A stretch of 64,000 nucleotides of DNA from Leptolyngbya sp. (GTDB taxonomy: Bacteria > Cyanobacteriota > Cyanobacteriia > Leptolyngbyales > Leptolyngbyaceae): assembly GCA_003249025.1 (NCBI GenBank), contig QBMH01000003.1, forward strand, positions 1-64,000, given 5' to 3'. The translations under genes and the position numbers were made by a program. The notes beneath the pieces were generated by a model. It was given only the letters and a program-made list of their open reading frames with translations. It was not told where the DNA came from and did no database searches. Every line of letters begins with the position of its first letter. Positions within the stretch are counted from its first letter, which is position 1. This document shows positions 8,552 to 17,977 of the stretch, in pieces.

Positions 8552-9979
8552 TCAAGGATGAAGTGCTATGTCTAAACTGTTTTTTGAAAAACCTGCAAAG
8601 ATTCTGGGTAGATAGAGACATCCTTTTTCACACTGAACCAGTGAATGAGTGCGCGATCGCGCTAAATCTGGTTGGGCTAAATCTGGTTTGACAGAGGATT
8701 GTTGTATTACTCCACTCAGAGAATGGGCTAAGTCGGTACTAATTTGCATCGCAACCACAGCGGCTCCATGACGATTCAGATGACTAGGATCGGCAAAGTA
8801 GCGATTTGCATCAAGCCCCAACTGCAAGCCAAGATCTTTAAATCTAAACCGCTGAGACCGATCAAATCGGCGCATCTCCCGACGAAACTGATTTTCATAG
8901 GTAAATCGCGCGCGATCTAAATAGGTTTGCGTCAAAGGAAGATTGACAAACACGAGGGGAATTCGCCTATTTTTTGCAAAACTGACCACTCGCTCCAGGG
9001 CATTTATTTGCCTACCAGCTAAAGTGAACCCGCGATAGTCTGCGTCGTAGTAACCCGATACTCTAGGAAACCGTTGAAAGTAAGTGTCAGGATTAAATTG
9101 AGTATTAACAGCTTGAAAGCCCAATGCTTCAAACGTTATAGCGGGTTGCATTGACAAAGTTGAAGGCATTTCTGCTCGTATTGTCACTTTGGCAGGTTGA
9201 TGACACAGAGTGTTTTTAATGGCACTCAATGGCATTTGTCTTGGTTTATTTGATAGGAATTTTAATGGAGATATCAATTGCAATGGCAGTGCATCCATGC
9301 AAATTTGCCCGACTTCTAACCCATGAATTGGGCGATTGGGTGAACGAATTTTTGCGTTGAACTGATAGCCCAGGGAGGCACGAATATTATTAAAGGTATG
9401 GTCAATCCGACCGCTGTTGAAGGCGCGTGCCCCATCTGCCCAAACAATCAGGCGAGGCAGTTGTTCAGCGGTTAGTAATTGCCGTAGCAGCCAGTCTACA
9501 ACTTGGGCGGTGGCACCATTGATGCCAAAGTTAAACACTTTAAGGTTAGGATAGCCGCGTTTTGTGAGGGCATACTGAAGCGCGATCGGATCGACTCCCT
9601 GTAAGGCACGGGAGCTACCCACAATCAAAATGTCGGGCTTGCCAAATTGGGTTAGGTAGGAGGCATAACGCTGGAGTTGGCGATCGAGTTGCTCACTATT
9701 AAATGAGGGATAGTAAGAGGGTGATAAAGGACTTTGGTCTGGCTTGGGAGACCCTAGCACTGGAGTTGGCGGCTGAAAATAGGGCTGCGATTCGTGAAAC
9801 GTTCGCGAAGCGTCTCCAAAGGAGAATCCCTTGGGGAATCGCTCGATTGGCGGCTCAATTTTAATTTCTACCACCACATCGCCCGGTGCAGGGGTTGCTG
9901 ATTTGGCAACAGGGGCGATCGCGCCTATCAGGACATTTGCTGCCACTAAACCGAACTTCGCTCGTTTGACCCATCCCAT
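8552..9979 (-). CDS. SGNH-hydrolase-like exported protein
   Basis: This 475-residue protein starts with a signal peptide-like segment (GLVAANVLIGAIAPVAKSA). The core (about residues 110-425) has features of the SGNH/AlgJ-AlgX fold: a first block DILIVGSSRAL with candidate nucleophile Ser123, a FNFGINGATAQ block, and the Asp397-x-x-His400 pair in DPSHLNRHG. Such proteins often acylate or deacylate extracellular glycans, but the substrate cannot be read from sequence. The segment around residues 47-60 is encoded by a palindromic interspersed repeat and may be a later insertion. A Ser/Leu-rich tail of about 40 residues follows the domain. Confidence 0.7.
   Translation of the reverse strand: MGWVKRAKFGLVAANVLIGAIAPVAKSATPAPGDVVVEIKIEPPIERFPKGFSFGDASRTFHESQPYFQPPTPVLGSPKPDQSPLSPSYYPSFNSEQLDRQLQRYASYLTQFGKPDILIVGSSRALQGVDPIALQYALTKRGYPNLKVFNFGINGATAQVVDWLLRQLLTAEQLPRLIVWADGARAFNSGRIDHTFNNIRASLGYQFNAKIRSPNRPIHGLEVGQICMDALPLQLISPLKFLSNKPRQMPLSAIKNTLCHQPAKVTIRAEMPSTLSMQPAITFEALGFQAVNTQFNPDTYFQRFPRVSGYYDADYRGFTLAGRQINALERVVSFAKNRRIPLVFVNLPLTQTYLDRARFTYENQFRREMRRFDRSQRFRFKDLGLQLGLDANRYFADPSHLNRHGAAVVAMQISTDLAHSLSGVIQQSSVKPDLAQPDLARSRTHSLVQCEKGCLYLPRIFAGFSKNSLDIALHP
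9801..9840. repeat. Palindromic interspersed repeat inside a gene
   Basis: The stretch contains GTTCGCGAAGCGTCTCCAAA followed by GGAGAATCCCTTGGGGAATC, including the perfect palindrome TCTCC-AAA-GGAGA. Sequences of the form GCGAAGCGTCTCC..GGAGA are dispersed in many cyanobacterial genomes. Here the unit lies in frame within the SGNH-like gene, coding on the minus strand for about 13 residues near PKGFSFGDASRT. Confidence 0.6.
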
Positions 9980-10055
9980 ATAAAACTTGAGAACGTGTTA
10001 ACTCAAGTCAACCATAGCGATCTCTGCCTATGCAATCGGTTGTAATTAAAATTGC

Positions 10056-11138
10056 TTAAATCGGTCGCTTTTGTTGGGGTGGACGATTCACATTTTTGGC
10101 TTGCTTGATCGGCTGTTTGAGTCTGGAGACTGATTGCGGCACCGTACATCCTATGGGAATTTCAACTGTTTTGGGGTAAGTCTGCATTAGCTGAAAAAAA
10201 CGTGAGGAGCTAAAGTTTCTAGGGTCCATCCGTTGCCCTGAGCGATCGACGGCTTTGTGAGTGGTAATACGAGTATCGGGTACGCCCGTTTTGGCAACGA
10301 CCCAGGCAAGCGATTGATACTGCTGGATCGTATAGCCGCTGTGAGTTGGGGCATTTGTATTGCCGTCAGGTGGACTTTCCAGCGCTACATGGTAGGCAAA
10401 GTTATTGACAGACGGCGGAAATTTGGGATGGGTTTTAACGGCTTCTGCGACTCCATCGATTCCAATAAATATTGAATCGCCAGCGCCAAACGCTCGTTTG
10501 TCGGGAGGAACGAGATATAAAACTGTGCCATCGCGCTGAATCAAGGTATGGTAACTTGCCTGGTCATCATCATTGGGGTGGCGGGTACGGAAGAGGTTTA
10601 AGGTGCCGCCAGCAGAACCCACTGTCTCATGCAGCACCACTATTGGAGGTCGGTATGCAGGGTTGCCATTTACGTCTTTGAAGTAGCGATCGCCATAGTT
10701 CGTAGGATCAATCAAAAAAACCGCTTCTCGTGGCTGATAGCTGAATTGAGCGCGTGTTGTTGTGCTAAGAGTTTCACTAGGGGCGATCGCGGCTATCGTC
10801 CGATGAAAGCGCTCTAACTCGACTGACCCCAAAGCACGTTTGGACGAATTGCGTGATCTCAAAGCTTTACTTGTTTCTGGCTGCACTGCACAGGCTAACG
10901 GATCTACAGATTGGCTGATTTTTTGAGGAATTGTTGAGGCAACTTTTACAGACGGACTCTTGACAGATGACACTTTTGCGCGCGCGATCGATTTTGCTAA
11001 GGGTTTAATATCTACAGACCTAGAGACCATAGGAGACTCAAATTCAGATCGTTGAGTGTGCCCACTTGCCACAGTGACAACCAGTGTGATGGCGCATAGC
11101 GTGATTAGCAGAGTAACAGTGAACAGATTTCGCCTCAC
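10056..11138 (-). CDS. N-acetylmuramoyl-L-alanine amidase, Amidase_2 type
   Basis: The protein has an N-terminal hydrophobic anchor or signal (NLFTVTLLITLCAITLVVTV), a basic and Ser-rich linker to about residue 140, and then an Amidase_2/PGRP zinc-amidase domain. Visible zinc-site elements are IVVLHETVG, QASYHTLI and the ITTHKAVDRSGQRMDPRNF block near the end. It would cleave the amide between muramic acid and the stem peptide in the periplasm. The domain resembles AmpD/T7 lysozyme relatives. A TTG start is possible at 11147, but the GTG at 11138 has GAGG twelve bases upstream. The last 40 residues are basic and Pro-rich. It is divergent from the BMP transporter operon. Confidence 0.88.
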   Translation of the reverse strand: MRRNLFTVTLLITLCAITLVVTVASGHTQRSEFESPMVSRSVDIKPLAKSIARAKVSSVKSPSVKVASTIPQKISQSVDPLACAVQPETSKALRSRNSSKRALGSVELERFHRTIAAIAPSETLSTTTRAQFSYQPREAVFLIDPTNYGDRYFKDVNGNPAYRPPIVVLHETVGSAGGTLNLFRTRHPNDDDQASYHTLIQRDGTVLYLVPPDKRAFGAGDSIFIGIDGVAEAVKTHPKFPPSVNNFAYHVALESPPDGNTNAPTHSGYTIQQYQSLAWVVAKTGVPDTRITTHKAVDRSGQRMDPRNFSSSRFFQLMQTYPKTVEIPIGCTVPQSVSRLKQPIKQAKNVNRPPQQKRPI

Positions 11139-11249
11139 AACTCGCAATTACCTCGCAGCTTACAGAAAAATTCTCTAGTGGATACAATAACTGTTCACTT
11201 ATGAAATTTAAACACTCATAAAGTGTTAAATTTTGCATCCTTCCTCAGT

Positions 11250-11291
11250 GTTATTTAAGATACATTCTGGTAGTTTGTTTTCAAATAGTCT
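11250..11291 (+). promoter_or_regulatory. NtcA-type activated promoter
   Basis: GTT-N8-TAC lies at 11250-11263, one base away from the NtcA consensus GTA-N8-TAC. It is followed by exactly 22 bases and then TAGTCT (11286-11291), which fits the TA-N3-T -10 box of NtcA-activated cyanobacterial promoters. It would give a leader of about 90 bases for the transporter gene starting at 11389. Seen by eye; no footprint or expression evidence. Confidence 0.55.
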
Positions 11292-11388
11292 GAGTATTAT
11301 TTTTCAAACTGTTCATCAGCAATTCGCTGTTCGTCCTCGCCCTGTTTGTGTTGTTAGTTCGATAAGCCATCAAGGAGACTTTTGCAGA

Positions 11389-12576
11389 GTGAGCAATCGA
11401 TATATGTATGTTCCCCGCCGTCAGGTCATTCGAGGACTGCTAGCAACAGCCGCATTTGGTGCAACTTCTAAGCTCTGGACGGGGTGTTCGCCTTCTCCAA
11501 CGGATACTGCCAGCACGGGCGGTGGTGCTAGCCCAGATGCAGGTAAACCCATCACCATTGGTTTTATCTACAATGCGCCCAAAGCTGACTATGGCTGGAA
11601 CCAAGCTCATGCGGTGGGTGCTGCCGCGATCGCCAGTATGCCCGGCATCAAAATTGTTGAGCAAGAGAGCGTTCCTGAAACCAAAGAGGTGCAGGAAGTT
11701 ATGCGAAACATGATCGATCAAGATGGCGCAACCGTTATAATTCCGACCTCGTTTGGTTACTTTGAGCCGCATGTATTAGAAGTTGCCAAAGCCTATCCAA
11801 AAGTTCAATTCCTACACTGCGGTACGCTTTGGAAAGAAGGTCTGGCTAGCAACATCGGCAGCTTTTTCGCGCTGGTCGATGAAGGGCAATACCTTGCGGG
11901 ACGCATTGCAGCCCAGGCAAGTAAAGGCGGCAAAATTGGCTTTGTGGGTGCAAAACCCATCAATCCTGTACTGCGGAACATCAACAGCTTCATGCTAGGG
12001 GCGCGTAGCGTTAAGCCCGACATCAAAATGCAGGTGATTTTTACAGGTGACTGGTCACTGCCCGTCAAAGAAGCAGAAGCCACAAACTCTCTTGCTGATC
12101 AGGGCTTTGATGTGATTGCGGTGCATGTTGATAGCCCCAAAGTAGTAATTGAAACAGCCGAGAAGAGAGGCGTATTATCAAGTGGTTTTCACTCCGATCA
12201 GTCTGCTTTGGCACCCAAAGGTTACTTAACTGGGACAATGTACAACTGGGGTACGATTTACAAAAAATATGTGGAGTTGTTAACAGCCGGTAAGACGCTG
12301 ATGGATGGCGGCATTCCGCACCAATTCATTGGCGGTATTGCAGAAGACTACATTGGTCTGGCACCTTTTGGTCCAGCGGTAACTGAGCCGATCAAAAAAG
12401 ATGTAGAGGCAGCAAAAGCCAAGCTAGTGGATGGATCAGCCGTTGTATACAAGGGTGCCATTAAAGATAATGTAGGCGCAGTCAGAATTCCCGCAGGCAC
12501 GACCTATAAAGTGACCGCTCCTGAATTGACCAAAATGGATTGGCTGGCTGAAGGCGTTTCTGGGAAGACAGGTTGA
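11389..12576 (+). CDS. BMP-family ABC transporter substrate-binding lipoprotein
   Basis: This is a periplasmic binding protein of the basic-membrane-protein (BMP, PnrA-like) family, known to bind nucleosides and related compounds. The N-terminus has a twin-arginine-like RRQVIRG, a hydrophobic stretch and a lipobox ending WTGC, so it should be a lipoprotein. BMP landmarks follow: ITIGFIYNAPKADYGWNQAH, VIIPTSFGYFEP, GSFFALVDEGQYLAGRIAA, KIGFVGAKPINPV, and a C-terminal GLAPFGPAV. The frame is open from 11233, but the GTG at 11389 with AAGGAG eleven bases upstream gives a normal export signal. It is the first gene of a five-gene operon behind an NtcA-like promoter. Its true ligand may be a ureide, nucleobase or biuret-like compound, given the last gene. 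Confidence 0.92.
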   Translation: MSNRYMYVPRRQVIRGLLATAAFGATSKLWTGCSPSPTDTASTGGGASPDAGKPITIGFIYNAPKADYGWNQAHAVGAAAIASMPGIKIVEQESVPETKEVQEVMRNMIDQDGATVIIPTSFGYFEPHVLEVAKAYPKVQFLHCGTLWKEGLASNIGSFFALVDEGQYLAGRIAAQASKGGKIGFVGAKPINPVLRNINSFMLGARSVKPDIKMQVIFTGDWSLPVKEAEATNSLADQGFDVIAVHVDSPKVVIETAEKRGVLSSGFHSDQSALAPKGYLTGTMYNWGTIYKKYVELLTAGKTLMDGGIPHQFIGGIAEDYIGLAPFGPAVTEPIKKDVEAAKAKLVDGSAVVYKGAIKDNVGAVRIPAGTTYKVTAPELTKMDWLAEGVSGKTG

Positions 12577-12577
12577 T

Positions 12578-13723
12578 ATGGTGATAAATCGTTCTAACTG
12601 GCGATCGACGGCGGAATCTATCGCAATTCCGCTGGGGGCATTACTGGTTGCTCTGGTTTTGTTTGGCATCTTCTGCATGTTTGCTGGCAAAAATCCCTTT
12701 GCGGTTTATGGTGCGATCTTTAAAACCGCCTTTGGAAGTTGGAATGCATTTCAGGGAACGTTGATACGGGCTGCTCCTTTGATGCTGACCGCACTTTGTA
12801 CGGCTCTACCCGCACGCTTGGGATTGATGGTGATTGGCAATGAAGGAGCCTTGGTGTTGGGCGGGTTGGGAGCGGCGGCGGTAGGGCTAATTTTGTCCTA
12901 CGGCAGCATTACACCTAATCCAGCCCAACTGCAAACAACGTTGGGGCTGGCTCCAACGGTCGTGCAGATTGGCATGGCTCTTGGAGGGATCGTTGCGGGG
13001 GGCATCTGGATTGCGATCGTGGGTGCATTGCGCCATTATCGAGCAGTTAATGAAACGATCAGTAGTTTGCTGATGAATTATATTGCGATCGCTCTGCTTA
13101 ACCACTTGGTGGAAGGTCCCTGGAAAGATCCTGCTTCTTTGAACAAGCCGTCTAGTTTTCCGATTCCTGAGCTATACCGGATTGGTAACATTGGCTCTAC
13201 TCGGATTCACTACGGGCTGATTTATGGCTTAGTGGCTTGTGCGATCGCCTACTTTTTGATTCAGCACACCACGTTTGGTTTTGCTGCTCGCACGGCTGGC
13301 GGTAACGTCAAAGCGGCTCGAATTGCTGGGTTGCCTGTCGGTCAACTGACCATTATTATCTGCTTCCTAGCTGGCTCCTGTGCGGGTTTGGCAGGCATGG
13401 TCGAAGTTGCCGCTGTGCAAGGGCAGGCAAATGCCTCGATCGTCGCTGGCTATGGATATGCGGGCATTCTGGTTGCGTTTATTGCTCGCTATAACGCTTT
13501 AGCAGCCGTTGTTGTAGCGATTTTGTTAGGCGGCATTATTAACAGTGGTGGTGCGCTCCAGCGATCGTTTGGGATGCCCGATGCCACAGTTCTCGTGTTT
13601 CAAGGACTCGTCTTTTTAGTCGTTCTATACAGTGAATCGCTCTATGGACGCTTTAAAGTCTTCAAGGAGCCAGAGATTCCCTTAACTCCACCGACTGTGT
13701 CTTCTACAGCGGTGCCTGTCTAG
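12578..13723 (+). CDS. ABC transporter permease (BMP/nucleoside type, first subunit)
   Basis: A 381-residue inner-membrane permease of the BPD_transp_2 family (YufP/NupP-like). It shows eight to ten hydrophobic helices, AAPLMLTALCTALPARLGLM near the start, and the family block RAVNETISSLLMNYIAIALL. The region GFAARTAGGNVKAARIAGL faces the ATPase. It begins one base after the stop codon of the binding protein and pairs with the permease at 13804 to form a heterodimeric channel. Confidence 0.93.
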   Translation: MVINRSNWRSTAESIAIPLGALLVALVLFGIFCMFAGKNPFAVYGAIFKTAFGSWNAFQGTLIRAAPLMLTALCTALPARLGLMVIGNEGALVLGGLGAAAVGLILSYGSITPNPAQLQTTLGLAPTVVQIGMALGGIVAGGIWIAIVGALRHYRAVNETISSLLMNYIAIALLNHLVEGPWKDPASLNKPSSFPIPELYRIGNIGSTRIHYGLIYGLVACAIAYFLIQHTTFGFAARTAGGNVKAARIAGLPVGQLTIIICFLAGSCAGLAGMVEVAAVQGQANASIVAGYGYAGILVAFIARYNALAAVVVAILLGGIINSGGALQRSFGMPDATVLVFQGLVFLVVLYSESLYGRFKVFKEPEIPLTPPTVSSTAVPV

Positions 13724-13803
13724 CAGTTAAGGGGTTCGCTCATTGTTGATTGTTTCAATTGGTTTAACACAGTCCAGCAGTTTGATTTGGAGGCGCTCAT
13801 TCA

Positions 13804-14760
13804 ATGGCAGCAGAGGCACTCGGTTGGTGGGGAGTTCCATTAGGCATCTTGGCAGGCACCCTGCGAGGAAGCGCTCCCTTTTTATTCGTCAGTTTAGGAG
13901 AATGCTTGACTGAGAAAAGCGGCAAAATTAATTTGGGATTGGAAGGAACCTTGCTCACAGGCGCAATGAGTGCCTATGCCATTTCCTATCTAGCATCCGA
14001 TAGATGGGGCATTCCAGCGACCATTTCTCCTTGGCTGGGTGTGCTGGTGGCGGGGTGTGCTGGCATGATTTTGGGCTTTATTCACGCTTGGTTGTCTCAG
14101 CAGCCCAAAGTGAATGATATTGCGGTTGGGATTGCCATGATTATTTTTGGTAGTGGCATCGCTTTCTTTTTTGGCAAAGCGTTCATTCAACCCAAAGCGC
14201 CTCAATTGCCGACGATCGACCTAGGAGGATGGAGTACGATGCCAGCTCTTCAGTCTGCCCTCAAAATTAGCCCTCTGTTTATCTTTGGGGTTTTACTTGC
14301 CCCTTTGATGGCGTGGTTCTTTAAATCGACTCGCTGGGGCTTATTTGTACGGGCGGTGGGCGACAGTCCTGATGCAGCTTTGGCAATGGGAGTTTCGATT
14401 AAACGAGTGCGAATGCTTTGCATTATTGCAGGTAGCTTTTTGGCAGGAATCGGTGGAGCCTGCTTGTCTCTTTACTATCCAGGGCTGTGGTCAGAGAGCA
14501 TTTCCAGTGGTCAGGGTTTAATGGCGGTTGCTCTGGTCATTTTTGCCCGTTGGAACCCGATTCAATGTCTCTGGGCATCTTTATTCTTTGGCGGCGCTCA
14601 GGCGATCGGTCCCGCTTTACAGTCCGTTGGGATGGATCAAGGACGTTACCTGTTTAATGCGATGCCCTATATTTTGACCCTTTTGATCATGGTGATCACC
14701 TGTTCACCTAAGAAGACTTTATCGGGTGCGCCCGGTGCGCTAGGAACGATTACTGGCTAG
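13804..14760 (+). CDS. ABC transporter permease (BMP/nucleoside type, second subunit)
   Basis: The 318-residue partner permease (YufQ/NupQ-like) has the typical N-terminal GSAPFLFVSLGECLTEKSGK and INLGLEGTLLTGA blocks, then multiple hydrophobic helices. The ATPase-contact segment is LFVRAVGDSPDAALAMGVSI. A GGAGG lies ten bases before the ATG. It is separated from the first permease by 80 bases with no obvious terminator, consistent with the operon. Confidence 0.93.
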   Translation: MAAEALGWWGVPLGILAGTLRGSAPFLFVSLGECLTEKSGKINLGLEGTLLTGAMSAYAISYLASDRWGIPATISPWLGVLVAGCAGMILGFIHAWLSQQPKVNDIAVGIAMIIFGSGIAFFFGKAFIQPKAPQLPTIDLGGWSTMPALQSALKISPLFIFGVLLAPLMAWFFKSTRWGLFVRAVGDSPDAALAMGVSIKRVRMLCIIAGSFLAGIGGACLSLYYPGLWSESISSGQGLMAVALVIFARWNPIQCLWASLFFGGAQAIGPALQSVGMDQGRYLFNAMPYILTLLIMVITCSPKKTLSGAPGALGTITG

Positions 14761-14854
14761 GGGCGATCGGGCAATTCGTCAACGATCCCTACAGGAATCG
14801 CGGTTACACAGGCTGAGTTCTAAAGGTTTACGGAAAGCAATCGGAGATTTTAAG

Positions 14855-16426
14855 ATGGCGGAAGTTGCGAATCCAATTGATCAGGTTGACCAAGCTATGC
14901 CGGCTGTGATTCATTCCACCGCTCCCCCAGATTTAGAAGTGGTCAATATGACCAAACGATTCGGCAACCTTGTTGCCTTGGATAGTGTGTCGCTGCATCT
15001 AAAGCCTGCCACGTTTCATGCGCTACTTGGTGAGAATGGTGCCGGAAAAAGCACTCTGGTGAAATGCATCATGGGCTTTTATCGTCCGACTCATGGGGAT
15101 GTGTTAGTTGATCAACATTCCCGTGAAATTGATAGTCCTCGTGATGCTCAACGGTATGGCATTGGCATGGTCTATCAGCATTTCACCTCTGTGCCTGCCA
15201 TGACTGTTGCCGAAAACCTGGTTCTGTCACGGCTGGAAAGTCCTAGCGTGATCAATTGGAAGCAGGAAATGGAGCATCTGGCGGCCTTTATGGAAAGTTC
15301 GCCATTTAAGGTGCCTCTAGAATTGCCTGTGAGTCAATTAGCGGCAGGACAAAAGCAAAAGTTAGAAATCTTAAAACAGCTTTATCTGAAAAGCAGAATT
15401 TTGATTTTGGATGAGCCAACCTCCGTGTTGACTCCCAGTGAAGCGGATGAAGTGCTGGGGTTGATTCGAGAACAGGTCACCGATCGCAAGTTGAGTGTGC
15501 TGATTATTAGCCATAAGTTCCGGGAAGTGACGGCATTCTGCGACGAAATTACGGTGCTGCGGAAAGGAAAATTTGCAGGCACGGGCTTAGTGAAAGATCT
15601 GGCTGTCTCAGATATGGCTGAGATGATGATGGGTGAAAAGCGGGAGCCGACCCCCGTTGAAAAAACGGCTCAGACTGAAATAATGCCTGTTTTGCAAGTG
15701 CAGGAAATGCGCGCGAACAAAGATAATGGCGTGGAAGCGGTTCAAGGATTGAGCCTGACGGTGAATAGTGGTGAAATTGTTGGCATTGCTGGAATCTCGG
15801 GCAATGGACAGCGAGAATTTGTCGAGGTGTTGGCAGGGCAGCGACCTGCAACTGGTGGGCAGATTTTGGTGAATGGGGAAGCCTATGGGATGACCCGTGC
15901 TGAAATGTATAAACACCGGGTATTTCTATTGCCAGAAGAACCGCTAAAAAATGCCTGTGTTGCTCATATGAGTGTGGCGGAGAATTTGGCGCTCCGCACG
16001 TTCGATCGCGCCCCTCAAGCAATGGGCATTTTGGTTCTGTTCAAAGCTATTCGAGAAATGGCAACGGGCTTAATCACCTCATTTAAGATTAAAACGCCTT
16101 CTCCCGAAACTCCTGTGGGAAATTTGTCTGGAGGCAACGTGCAGCGAACGGTTCTGGCGCGGGAGCTATCCGCCGATCATATTAATCTGCTGATTGCGGC
16201 AAACCCGTGTTTCGGTCTAGATTTTGCCATGGTGGATACGATTCATACGCAAATTTTGGCTGCCCGAAATCGCGGAGTGGCGGTGCTATTGGTCAGTGAA
16301 GATCTGGATGAACTGCTAAAGCTCAGCGATCGCATCTTGGTGATTAGCGAAGGGAACTTTACCTACGATAGCCCGATTGAGCAGGCAGACTTTAAGGCGA
16401 TCGGTCAAGCAATGGCAGGACATTAA
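14855..16426 (+). CDS. ABC transporter ATP-binding protein, two fused ATPase domains
   Basis: This is a 523-residue double-ATPase of the sugar/nucleoside class (YufO/NupO, RbsA-like). The first domain (about 25-260) has Walker [14 protein letters not shown], a signature-like [14 protein letters not shown], and Walker [13 protein letters not shown]. The second domain (about 275-515) has a changed P-loop, [16 protein letters not shown], which lacks the usual Lys-Ser/Thr, plus an [14 protein letters not shown] signature. This asymmetry is normal for the class. It powers the two permeases upstream. The ATG follows a GGAG, and the downstream hydrolase starts two bases after the stop. Confidence 0.93.
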   Translation: MAEVANPIDQVDQAMPAVIHSTAPPDLEVVNMTKRFGNLVALDSVSLHLKPATFHALLGENGAGKSTLVKCIMGFYRPTHGDVLVDQHSREIDSPRDAQRYGIGMVYQHFTSVPAMTVAENLVLSRLESPSVINWKQEMEHLAAFMESSPFKVPLELPVSQLAAGQKQKLEILKQLYLKSRILILDEPTSVLTPSEADEVLGLIREQVTDRKLSVLIISHKFREVTAFCDEITVLRKGKFAGTGLVKDLAVSDMAEMMMGEKREPTPVEKTAQTEIMPVLQVQEMRANKDNGVEAVQGLSLTVNSGEIVGIAGISGNGQREFVEVLAGQRPATGGQILVNGEAYGMTRAEMYKHRVFLLPEEPLKNACVAHMSVAENLALRTFDRAPQAMGILVLFKAIREMATGLITSFKIKTPSPETPVGNLSGGNVQRTVLARELSADHINLLIAANPCFGLDFAMVDTIHTQILAARNRGVAVLLVSEDLDELLKLSDRILVISEGNFTYDSPIEQADFKAIGQAMAGH

Positions 16427-16428
16427 TT

Positions 16429-17121
16429 ATGACAACGATCACCGCCCTTCCCTATGACTATGAGCTACCCAAATCAGGCAACGTGGCGCTCATTGTGATT
16501 GATATGCAGCGAGATTTTCTGGAGCTAGGAGGCTTTGGCGATGCATTGGGCAATAATGTCGGTTTGCTACGGGCGATCGTCCCTACCCTCAAATCGCTGA
16601 TTGAAGGGTTTCGCTCCATGGGATTGCCCGTCATCCACACGATCGAGTGCCATCAGCCCGATCTATCCGATTGTCCACCTGCCAAATTGAAGCGCGGCAA
16701 GGGAGATCTAACAATTGGCAGTGAAGGCGGCATGGGACGAATTTTGGTGAAGGGCGAACCGGGTAACGGCATTATTGCCGAACTCGCGCCTGTGCCAGGA
16801 GAGTTTGTGATTCACAAGCCGGGGAAGGGTGCGTTTTACGCCACCAATCTGGACTCAATTTTGAAAGAGCAAGGAATCACCCACTTATTCATTACGGGGG
16901 TGACTACGGAAGTGTGTGTGCAAACCACGATGCGAGAAGCCAACGATCGCGGCTATGAATGCCTCATGGTAGAAGACTGCACCGAAAGCTACTTTCCTGA
17001 ATTTAAGCAATCGACCCTTGAAATGGTGCGGGCGCAGGGCGGTATTGTCGGCTGGACAGCGATCGCGGCAGAAGTGCTTACAGGGCTGGAACAATGGCAA
17101 CCCGCCAAAGCTTTGGTTTAG
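16429..17121 (+). CDS. Isochorismatase-family cysteine hydrolase, biuret amidohydrolase-like
   Basis: This 230-residue hydrolase has a complete Asp-Lys-Cys triad: Asp25 in VIDMQRDF, Lys130 in HKPGKGAF, and Cys163 in [17 protein letters not shown]. The PGKGxFxAT, [20 protein letters not shown] and GRIL-x-GEPG segments closely resemble biuret hydrolase (BiuH), which cleaves biuret to allophanate and ammonia. Related family members act on ureidoacrylate, N-carbamoyl compounds and nicotinamide, so the substrate is not fixed. It is the last gene of the BMP transporter operon, so it probably attacks the imported compound to release nitrogen. No allophanate hydrolase or urease gene is in the window. 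Confidence 0.85.
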   Translation: MTTITALPYDYELPKSGNVALIVIDMQRDFLELGGFGDALGNNVGLLRAIVPTLKSLIEGFRSMGLPVIHTIECHQPDLSDCPPAKLKRGKGDLTIGSEGGMGRILVKGEPGNGIIAELAPVPGEFVIHKPGKGAFYATNLDSILKEQGITHLFITGVTTEVCVQTTMREANDRGYECLMVEDCTESYFPEFKQSTLEMVRAQGGIVGWTAIAAEVLTGLEQWQPAKALV

Positions 17122-17163
17122 TGCGTTTCGACTTCGCTCAACGCACCAACGCGATCGCGTGTT

Positions 17164-17913
17164 TTATTCGCCAATTGCCAATTGCCCCTCGCCCCTCGCC
17201 TCTTTTTGCATAAACCCTTTTCCGGTGTAACTCCAAGCGATACCTTGAGGATCACGCGTTTGGCTCCACTCGCTGAAATCTGTGCGCTCTTTATAGCGGC
17301 TGATTGTACTGCTGCTGACTCCAAGGCGGTGGGCAAGTTGCCTGCCAGAGAGGGATTGAGTCTCCGCTTCAGCCATCCACTCCATGTAGGAATCCCAAAA
17401 AACTAACATCAGCGCCAGCGCCATCATGGCAACGATTTCTGGTCGCTGCAAAATAGTTTGCAGGGAGTTCCACTCTTCATATGCCGCAGAATCCATTGTT
17501 TTCTTTTGTGCACCCAACGTTCCTGGTGAAGGTGCTAAACGTTTAAGTGACAGGCTGGATTGATCAATCGCTGGATTTGACATGGTGCTGATGAAGGAAA
17601 AGGAAGGAGTCGCTTGAAAGGGTGCTTCTATCGTCTGCGTCCACAACATAGCGCGATCGCCCTGATGCTGGGTGTTAATTTCTACGGTTGAAATTTCCTC
17701 AATTGCCAATTCGCTGAGCACTTCATATACTAAGCGCACTAAAACCTCCTGCTCGACGCTAGAAGCGGTCTCAATGAACACAGATAGGTAATTCCCTAAA
17801 CGAATGACGCTAGCGGTAGCGTCGTAGCGCTGAGCTAAGGTGTCACTGAGGATCGTGGCGATCTCATCAGGATCACCTTGTTTTGCCAGTTCCAACGGGT
17901 TTGCAGAAGGCAT
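17164..17913 (-). CDS. Hypothetical protein with C-terminal HTH
   Basis: No named family is recognised for this 249-residue protein. The N-terminal 95 residues alternate strands and helices (IATILSDTLAQRYDATASVI). Near residue 160 lies a hydrophobic segment (IVAMMALALMLVFWDSYMEW). A convincing helix-turn-helix sits at about 180-215 (SGRQLAHRLGVSSSTISRYK), followed by an Asp-Pro-x-Gly-x-Ala-Trp stretch. The combination suggests a membrane-tethered or oligomeric DNA-binding protein that senses something through the N-terminal part, but this is inference. The gene converges on the hydrolase gene at 17121. The last dozen residues look like run-through into intergenic sequence. Confidence 0.6.
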   Translation of the reverse strand: MPSANPLELAKQGDPDEIATILSDTLAQRYDATASVIRLGNYLSVFIETASSVEQEVLVRLVYEVLSELAIEEISTVEINTQHQGDRAMLWTQTIEAPFQATPSFSFISTMSNPAIDQSSLSLKRLAPSPGTLGAQKKTMDSAAYEEWNSLQTILQRPEIVAMMALALMLVFWDSYMEWMAEAETQSLSGRQLAHRLGVSSSTISRYKERTDFSEWSQTRDPQGIAWSYTGKGFMQKEARGEGQLAIGE

Positions 17914-17977
17914 AATTCAGTCGAGTGTAAACTGTGAAGATGGTCACTACCGGGAATTATAGGAGGGTTGTTCACGA

